This document shows positions 52,901-60,000 of a DNA stretch of 60,000 bases, one piece after another. Below the pieces are notes generated by a model that had not been told where the DNA came from, made no database searches, and worked only from the letters and a program-made list of their open reading frames with translations. A program made the translations under genes and the position numbers. This DNA is from Nymphaea colorata (lineage: Eukaryota; Streptophyta; Magnoliopsida; Nymphaeales; Nymphaeaceae). The DNA is taken from NCBI RefSeq assembly GCF_008831285.2, contig NC_045150.1, positions 3,238,001 to 3,298,000 on the forward strand, given 5' to 3'. Each line of letters begins with the position of its first letter. Position 1 is the stretch's first letter.

Positions 52901-52989
52901 GTGTGTTGGGAGGGGGTGGAAAGAGTGAGTTAGGTGCATCGGGCGGGCAATGCACGCAGCAAACATGCACAAAAAAACAAAAGGGAGAA

Positions 52990-53130
52990 TTGGGCTATTT
53001 TTGGAGATTTTTTAAAAAGAAATGTTTTTTTTTTTTTAAGATTTTCTAAAACTTTTTCACTACCATTTTTTCTCTTTACAAAGAAGCTCTCATTTTTACT
53101 AATGACGAGTATTCTGATCATTTCAACACA
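52990..53130. repeat. diverged copy of the 11-kb tandem unit
   Basis: It shares with 11,020-11,343 the order AAAGAAATG(C)-T-run, AGATT-T…TTTTTTC, TCTTT(A/G)-CAAAGAAGCTC and GTATTCTGATCATTTCA (compare GTATTTTGATCATTACA). Same orientation. Confidence 0.5.
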
Positions 53131-53134
53131 ATTT

Positions 53135-56085
53135 GCTATGCACCGAGCGGTGCATATAACCAACTTCAGTGGGTGTGTGTGTGTGTGGCATCTCGATCAT
53201 CGCATGCATCTTTAAAGTTTCAAAGTTTCAGCAGAAAGGAAAGCTAAAACGATGCGATCCTCATCAAACTCCGTAGGACCCTCATCTGCAAAGGTCTTAA
53301 TAATATTCCTGGAAGTAGTGCTGAGATAAGAAGCCGCGGGCAAAAGACAAAAGGTGTTGACGGAGAACCATTATTCTGCCCGCTCCTTGCATGCAACGTT
53401 CATGAGATTGAAGAATGGGAAGGAATGATTCCTAGCTGATTAATTCTATGCTATGCTCGATCGATAGGCCATTCCTCCCTTGAATATATGCCTTCTTCCC
53501 AGTGGCAGTAAACATCTTCCGGCCCTGCACCGCAGCTCAGGTCCCACCTCGGTCAATGGGAGCATCAAGTTCCACAACTTGGAAATTCTATTCTTCTCGA
53601 CATCTCTTTTCGTTATGACAGTGAGACCAATGGTAGAAGAAATTGGCCGAGACCAACTAATTAAGTTTCACCTTTTTGGAGGCATTCAACATCTTGGCAA
53701 ACCCATGACTCTGGCTCGAATCAGCCGAAGACTGGGTAACTGAGGACTTTTATGGTGCATTTTCTTTGTTTTTATAAGTTTGTGAAGAAGGTAAGTATGT
53801 CCAGACTTCATGTTTGAATTTTTTTTCACAACTAAAATTAAATAACATGTAATATGAGTATTTGTGTTTATTAGTAAAATTTACGATTTTTTTTGCAATT
53901 TAAAAAATAATGCCTTTCAATATTCAGCTACACAAGATAAAAAAAAAGAATATGTAATTAGTTGGTGATTCCAGCTGACTTGGCAGACCCTAACTCGTGA
54001 CCCGGATGAATATCCTTGACAACTCGGGGTGACTCGCGACTCAAATCGGCAAGTTTGCCAACTATGATCTTCTGTAAGTATATGTTCAATGGGCCTAGTT
54101 CACTAGGTTAATCACCAGTTACGGAAAAAAGTGACATTTGTAATGTTGCTTATGTTTCATGTTCAGACCATACAATCCTCATCTCAAAAATTCTCCACCA
54201 AAACTTTATTCTTTATAAATCTTATGCTTTTCATGCGGCACCTCGACCCAGATATCTTTTTTTTTTTTTTCCTTTTGTTCTTTATAGTGAATATCTGCTC
54301 CAAGGACGAAAGACTTTGCTGTTCACCTAATGGTATGAAACCCTTGCCCTTGTAGCATAACACATGAGATTGATTGATGCCCTAACCATGATTGCCCATC
54401 AAACCGTCAGTTCTCCTCAACCTTGTCATCCATTTGGAACTAAGCCCAGAGTGAATCGAGTTGTTACACTCCATGTTCGAGGTCAACCATTATTAGTCAG
54501 TTCCTTACAAACTCTCATGTGACTCGTTGGAGGGATTTTTTGTATTTTCGAAAAAGGTGTTCTTTTTCACCTTTTCATGTTTGTCCTAGGGGAAGGTAAC
54601 CTCTTTATATCAGGGGTATTTTAGTCATTTGGGTATCAAGTGTTGAGCTCAATGCTGAAGCCTGATCACTAAATCTGTTTCGCGCCTTGGGACACTTAAC
54701 TTAATTGTTTTAAGCAACTACATTTAGAAAATCTTCTGTTGTTGAACTGTTTATTATTTCATATGTCAAATATTGCCCCAGTCAATCCGCCTCATGGGGA
54801 TAGTACAGCTGGGCAACAAGGCGGTTCACACTCAAGAGGTTTGATGTTCAAATATGGACTGCAAACAGTGGCAAGCATGACACTCATTTGAAAGATCTAC
54901 CATAGGTTTACCTGTGTCCCAAAACAAGCCAAAACCTTGGAAGTATAGAGATATGGTCATGGGGGTTTTATGTCGTAGGTGGCTTCCCCTAAGTAAACAC
55001 TATAACTACACAGCTTGGTCAGTTGAAGATGAAATCCTGTGCACCAAAAATTGACAAAATCCTCAAAGCAGATGTGAACCACTTGCAATATTAACAATAG
55101 TTGGGTGAGTTCCACTTCAGCCCAAGTTTGGATTCTTGATCAAATAATTAGCTGATGATCTGGTCTCAAACAGGAGCAATTTCAATATTAGCAGTAATGA
55201 TACATTATATATAAGTCAGTATTATCCCAGGTTGGTGCTCCAAACAGATTTTGTATGTCCAGATCATCATGTCATAAGACTTTTAATTAACTGGCCTGTT
55301 AATACTGTATTGATCATGATGTTGGTAGCTCATGATTATATATTTGTGCCACCATAAATCAGCAGCCAAATAATGTAAGAAATCTTAGGTCTCATGAGCA
55401 CCAATATGTAATAAACTATTTCATTAAGTTAAGTGAGTGAGTCAATTAAGTGGGTTCGTGTGGGCAACTGCCTGCACCTAGCTCGGTCACAGCTGCCATA
55501 AATAATGAGTCAACGCATGAAACCACATTTCTGCTTCTTTTGAGCTCCAACATGTTGATCAACTGAGATGCCAAAGAAGAGACTTGGTGGGAATATTTAG
55601 AAAGACTCCCTGCGACATCATTTTCGAACAACCAAAGCAACTAAATGCATTTTATGGATGTATTTATTGTGACTGCGACATCGAACGCATATTAAAAGTA
55701 CTATTCAATATTGATGACTTTAGTTGTTCAAGTATTGCCGCTCTGAAAATGATGTTACAAAATTCTGCTATCCTTGAATGAGCATGAAGGTCTTGGCGCG
55801 TTTTAACATCGTTAAATAAATATTCTGAAAGAGATAAGCACGATATGACTCTTAATGGAATAAAAGAGTTCACGAAGAAACGTGTAAGCTTTTGCACGAT
55901 TAGAACAAGCAGCTTGGAACAGTTCATTGCACTCCCAAAAGAAATTAAGAGAGAGAGAGAAAGCAGCTTTTGAATCTTAAGTGATGCCACTTAAAAGGTT
56001 GTTTTCATACTGTCATTGCATATGCTTTCTGGATAGGAAAAAAAAATTCTCCAATATTATCTGCTGGGTGTGCTTCAACTGTACC
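53135..56085. other. no supported gene
   Basis: The open frame 53480-53743 has no recognisable domain. The segment 53,970-54,067 is an inverted relative of the repeat at 8,054. The segment 54,795-54,865 (ACAGCTGGGCAACAAGG … GATGTTCAAAT) faintly resembles a tRNA-type A-box/B-box pair. The segment 55,459-55,495 holds a hAT-MITE-like end (GGGCAACTGCCTGCACCTAG). Confidence 0.4.
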
Positions 56086-56193
56086 GAGAATGGAATTCTT
56101 ATCTTCATTGTTCATAAAAATGTGGGCTTATGTGTTGACTGAGGATACGTGCATTCTCCTCCTATCTTGTTCGTGCAAAGTTAGGTTGGCCCA

Positions 56194-56398
56194 CAAACCG
56201 CAAATTTATCATGGAGTTGCGGTGGCAAAATTTTCAAAAGAAAGTCCCCTGGCAATTAGTTCATTGTTTTGTGCAAGAAAGATTACACACACACACATTC
56301 ACACACACAAACCGCAAATTTATCATGGAGTTGCGGTGGCAAAATTTTCCAAAATTAGTCCCCTGGCAATTAGTTCATTGTTTTGTGCAAGAAAGATT

Positions 56399-56448
<50 letters not shown>

Positions 56449-56450
56449 AT
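56194..56450. repeat. 114-bp tandem duplication ending in palindromic (CA)n(TA)n(TG)n
   Basis: CAAACCGCAAATTTATCATG… starts at 56194 and again at 56308, a 114-bp period, nearly identical. Each copy ends AAGAAAGATTACACACACAC. The second CA run continues as (AC)n(AT)n(GT)n (about 56,397-56,449), which is self-complementary. Confidence 0.92.
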
Positions 56451-56484
56451 GCATATAAACTTACTTTGCTCTCATGCCTTGACA

Positions 56485-56720
56485 GCATAGCGTAGCTGGT
56501 CGGACTAGTGGGCTGGAAAAAGTTTGATCGTCAGTTCCATTCCATGGGTGCTTCTCCTCTAAGTTGCAAAAGATTGATGGGTATACTACTCTTAAATTGC
56601 AAACGATTGATGCACAATATTTTAGTTAATGGGTATACTACTCCCCATTCAAATCCCGAAGCAAACTTGGGTCCTAAAGGTAGGGGTAAAGAGGGAGAGA
56701 TTTCGGCCTCTTGGGAGTAT
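56485..56720 (+). repeat. SINE-like repeat copy 2 (tRNA-like head)
   Basis: GCGTAGCTGGTCGGACTAG (A-box-like) and TCAGTTCCATTCCATGG (B-box-like) head a body that shares its order of motifs with 20,015-20,205. Inside, a GATTGATG(G/C)…TATACTACTC segment is itself repeated twice. Confidence 0.5.
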
Positions 56721-56779
56721 CCCCCGCCCTCCCTACATGTTTTGAAGGGCATCTATATTCTCCCTGATGAAGAAGACTG

Positions 56780-59700
56780 AAGCTCCGATCCAACTCTCAC
56801 ACTAAATCTTTTCAATAATCCTAGGCTAGGCAGTTCCCTTGGCTTCACGTCTTACGATGTAGAGAGCATGTAAAGTGCATAAGGTCTCAAGTTTATGCTT
56901 CCAAGAGTAAGCTGTTTGTTAGAGCCGATTGTGTTTCGTGTCCTTCAATCTGCTGTAGTTAGCCAGTATTTTCATTCACTTTAGTTATAAATATGTCTTG
57001 TTCGTTAGCATTGATTAGGTAGAATTCTTAGAATTGCTTCAGTCTTGTATCTTGACATTATGTTATATTATTCTTGAACTCACTAAAAGTTTGAAAAATC
57101 CATCTCACTGTTAAGTAGGTTTGATTCCAGTTGTATCCAGCAGCAGTCGTAAAATGGACCTGATTTGGGTCAGACATATGTTCAAAATTGCTTAAAAAAT
57201 TGGATATGGTATTGTCCAATTAAGAATTCAGATCAGATTTGGATTTCAGAAATAACATCTGATCGAATACATATGCAATTTTAAATAAATATACGATTGT
57301 TATAGTAAGAATCTTAACAAACTTATCCAAATCTAAATCCATAAACTAATGTTTGATCCAAATTTAAGTATCCAAACCCAAAATCCTGACCTAATACCCA
57401 ATCTGATTCAGTACATCTGAATCCGAACATAGGAATCCGAATCGTGAGAATACTTGAAAACATCTGAATCCTAATGGATCCAAATCATGAGCCTGTATCT
57501 GAATACATCTGTGTCTGAACTCTGAGCTTATATCCCAGCTCCAAATACCATGAGTTGGACCGTAGGTTTTGAAGTTGCAACATGACACAATGGTGAGATA
57601 TTTGAGCAAAGGATCTGAGCATAGGTTCCAACATAACTTCATGATATTAAGTGCACACAAATTATATAAATTGTATACTTAGCTCTAATGGTTTTGACGA
57701 TTTTGGAACCATAACCCTAAGAAAATTGGGCTTTTTTGACAAAGCTTTTACCAAAAGCACAAACATAAAGCTTGTGATATTAGATATGAATATAAACTTT
57801 ATATAAAGATTGACATGCAAAGATCAACACCAGCTACCTATCACAGAATGCAACGTGTTTATAGCTTGTCTATTTTCTTGTATTCTTTGGTATTCCCATT
57901 GAAATATTATGGATTTTAAGTAGATTCCTTGTTTTTCTGTTATCCAATAGCTTGCACAAGTTTTTTCTTAGTCGATCTTGACCCTATTCTGTTTCTCAAC
58001 AGGCCCCAACATGTAGTAAGAATAAATTAAATTTGAATCTCATGCTAATCATATCAAACCCTACAAACTTTGTAAAAAAATATATATATATTTAAAATGA
58101 AGAACTGATATTGTACAAAACAAGCTTATGAAAATAAAATATTACTATTTTTGAAACAATGCTAATATAAAACAGTATTAACAAAACAAGCTTAACTATA
58201 TAAGAATAATGACCTATGTTCACTTTTGAGACTTCAAATTGTTTTATCGTCTATTTTCTATAATTGATACTCAAACTTCTTTTATTATTTTTGCTTTCAA
58301 AATATTATTTTCTATTTTTTTATACCATTAGAATTTTGTTTTAAATAACTTCAACTTTCTTAGCAATTTTTGTTTAAGGAGCTTATATTATTTTTTAATT
58401 GTTTTTGTATATCATCCATTTTTTATTTTGATTAATTGATTGCATTAATTAATTATATTTTTGTTTATTTTGTCCAATAACCTAATTAATTATTGGAGCA
58501 TGCTTGTTTGATTTAATTAAAAAATTGTTTAAATAATAAAAAACTTATATAATACTAGTATTATATAACAAAAAGCTTTTCTCAAATATCAATAAAAAAA
58601 ATTAAAAGTATATAATAAAGTATTTACAAAAAGTATCTTACCAATTCAGAGTTTGCTAGGTATCCTCTCTTGAGTCTTGGTTAGCAAGGTTAATGTTTTC
58701 CTCCATGAATTACCAATGGTAGAATTATTGGGTATCAACTGTTCCAATGGAATTGCATACACCTACAAGTAATCCATTTCTTTATTTGATTAAACATGAA
58801 AAAAATGCTAAAACATATCATATGTTACCATTTCTTGTAGCTTTGCCATTAGCTATGCTATCATGAAGCAAGGTAGAAAAATGTTCATATTATAATATTT
58901 GAGACAACAAAGTTCATGTCAAAATCTGATCATGTAAAAATTTGACAAAATCCTTAGGCAAGATCAGAACCATTTTCAACTATAATTGCTGCCTAGCTGA
59001 GTTTGATCCACGGATTACCGTTTCTCCAACATTGTTAACCCCAACTAATAGTTTTGCAACTAATTTATTATTTATGAACATGAAAATGACAATTCCAATT
59101 GTCTTGAACATAAGAGTATGACTTGGATACAGTACAAAAGCAAATCTAGCCAAGATATTAAATTTTTTGTCGTGTGCTCAAGTGCACATCTGAGTATGTG
59201 ACTGCCTAGGGAGTATTTGAATATAAGCTCAACAATATTGCCCCTAGCTTAAGTAATTTGTCAATATGTTAGCATGTCCCTCGATTCCTTAAGGCTCTGA
59301 GTCGTCCTTTCCTTTCACTATATTAGCAACCTGATACAGTTTTTGCTTCTATACCAAAGTTGTCATACACCTTGGAAAATCTTTCTCATTGGCAACTTCA
59401 GGTTACTTCTCGCCCTCATTTGCACGCGTAGATTTGTTCTTTGTCTTCTAAAAAAACTTGTGTATCCTGACTGGAAAGTGCAACTAAATGGTGTTGTCAT
59501 TGGGTGAGTGGGGTTTGACCGACCACCCATAGAAGGTTGAAGCCCCACCCAACCCATCAGATCCCAAGGAATAGGGCTTGCGTCGGTACCTCGAGATGCT
59601 GCCCCCACCATGATTCAACTAATTGGTGCAGCTAACATATATATAACGCCAAAGCAGTACTAACTAGTACAAAGTGAGTGCAACATAAAAATTCAGGTTA

Positions 59701-60000
59701 AAGAACTGACAGCTTCCCAACAAATGAATATTGAAGAGTGGTTTTCAACATACAACAGGAGACATGCTAACATTTCCATACAGATCTTCAAAAGTTGCCT
59801 GGTGCCACAAGGCTGTTTCTCATTGATGGTTACTGTAAGGAAGCAGCAAGAAGCGGAAGGCAAGGAAATGGACAGGAAGCAAAATACAAGCCAGGCCCCG
59901 TTTGATGCACAGGAAAAATATTATACAATGTCGAATTTTTTTCAAGTTTGTACGGTTTTCCCTTGCAATCAAGCACAGGGAATCTTACCATGTGTTCTTC
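56780..60000. other. no supported gene; AT-rich, ATCCGAAT-like low complexity
   Basis: The segment 57,180-57,560 is built largely of diverged (G)ATCCGAATC / CCAAATC units. The segment 58,050-58,650 is very AT-rich. No exon, LTR or tRNA was recognised up to the window end. Confidence 0.4.

Noticed and set aside
54795-54865. tRNA gene candidate
   Set aside because: Only A-box/B-box-like spacing is seen. No cloverleaf with acceptor and anticodon stems can be drawn, so at most it is a SINE head.
56090-56495. Open frames with duplicated peptide segments
   Set aside because: The apparent protein repeat is the 114-bp DNA tandem duplication read in two frames, continuing into microsatellite-encoded residues.
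57180-57560. ATCCGAAT-rich stretch as a coding repeat protein (57391-57660 minus)
   Set aside because: The DNA is a diverged short repeat and the frame has no start context or domain.

Overview
This is a plant nuclear (angiosperm) window. The evidence is spliced genes with GT-AG introns, a plastid-type signal peptidase, an AAP-family amino acid permease, Ty1/copia and long-LTR retroelements, hAT- and PIF-type MITEs, and many (GA)n, (CA)n and (TA)n microsatellites. I cannot name the species or clade. Genes are sparse, and most of the 60 kb is transposon-derived or featureless AT-rich DNA.

Layout. (1) 2.2-6.9 kb, minus strand: a six-exon type I signal peptidase gene of the plastid processing-peptidase family (212 aa). 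Intron 1 appears to use a GC donor and carries a Tourist-like MITE. A small unassigned exon-like frame lies at 1.15-1.34 kb. (2) 7-13.2 kb: gene-free, with MITEs, a foldback element and a tandem duplication. (3) 13.3-15.2 kb, minus: a decayed copia pol relic. (4) 18.0-18.5 kb, minus: two exons of a CobW C-terminal domain, probably a gene fragment. (5) 20.9-21.1 kb, plus: a possible first coding exon of an unrecognised gene. (6) 23,563-34,999: a three-layer retroelement nest. A copia element (275-bp LTRs, AATTA target duplications, broken gag-pol) carries in its gag a ~3.4-kb minus-strand solo-LTR-like element, which itself carries a ~3.2-kb plus-strand solo-LTR-like element. (7) 37.9-43.5 kb: a cluster of small hAT-type MITEs, three with 8-bp target duplications. 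(8) 46.87-50.33 kb, plus: a complete six-exon amino acid permease gene (477 aa, AAP2-5-like) with a TATA box, a G-box and a decoy duplicated splice acceptor in intron 2. (9) 50.4-60 kb: no convincing gene; a SINE-like copy, a tandem duplication and a palindromic microsatellite.

The two intact genes are unrelated in function: processing of plastid-targeted or thylakoid proteins, and proton-coupled amino acid uptake. I see no operon-like or cluster logic and no new defence or metabolic system. The most informative items are the insertion order that can be read from the nest, gene structures hidden in exons too short to stand out as open frames (signal peptidase, CobW), the GC-AG intron, the exon-edge duplication in the permease gene, and small dispersed repeat families.
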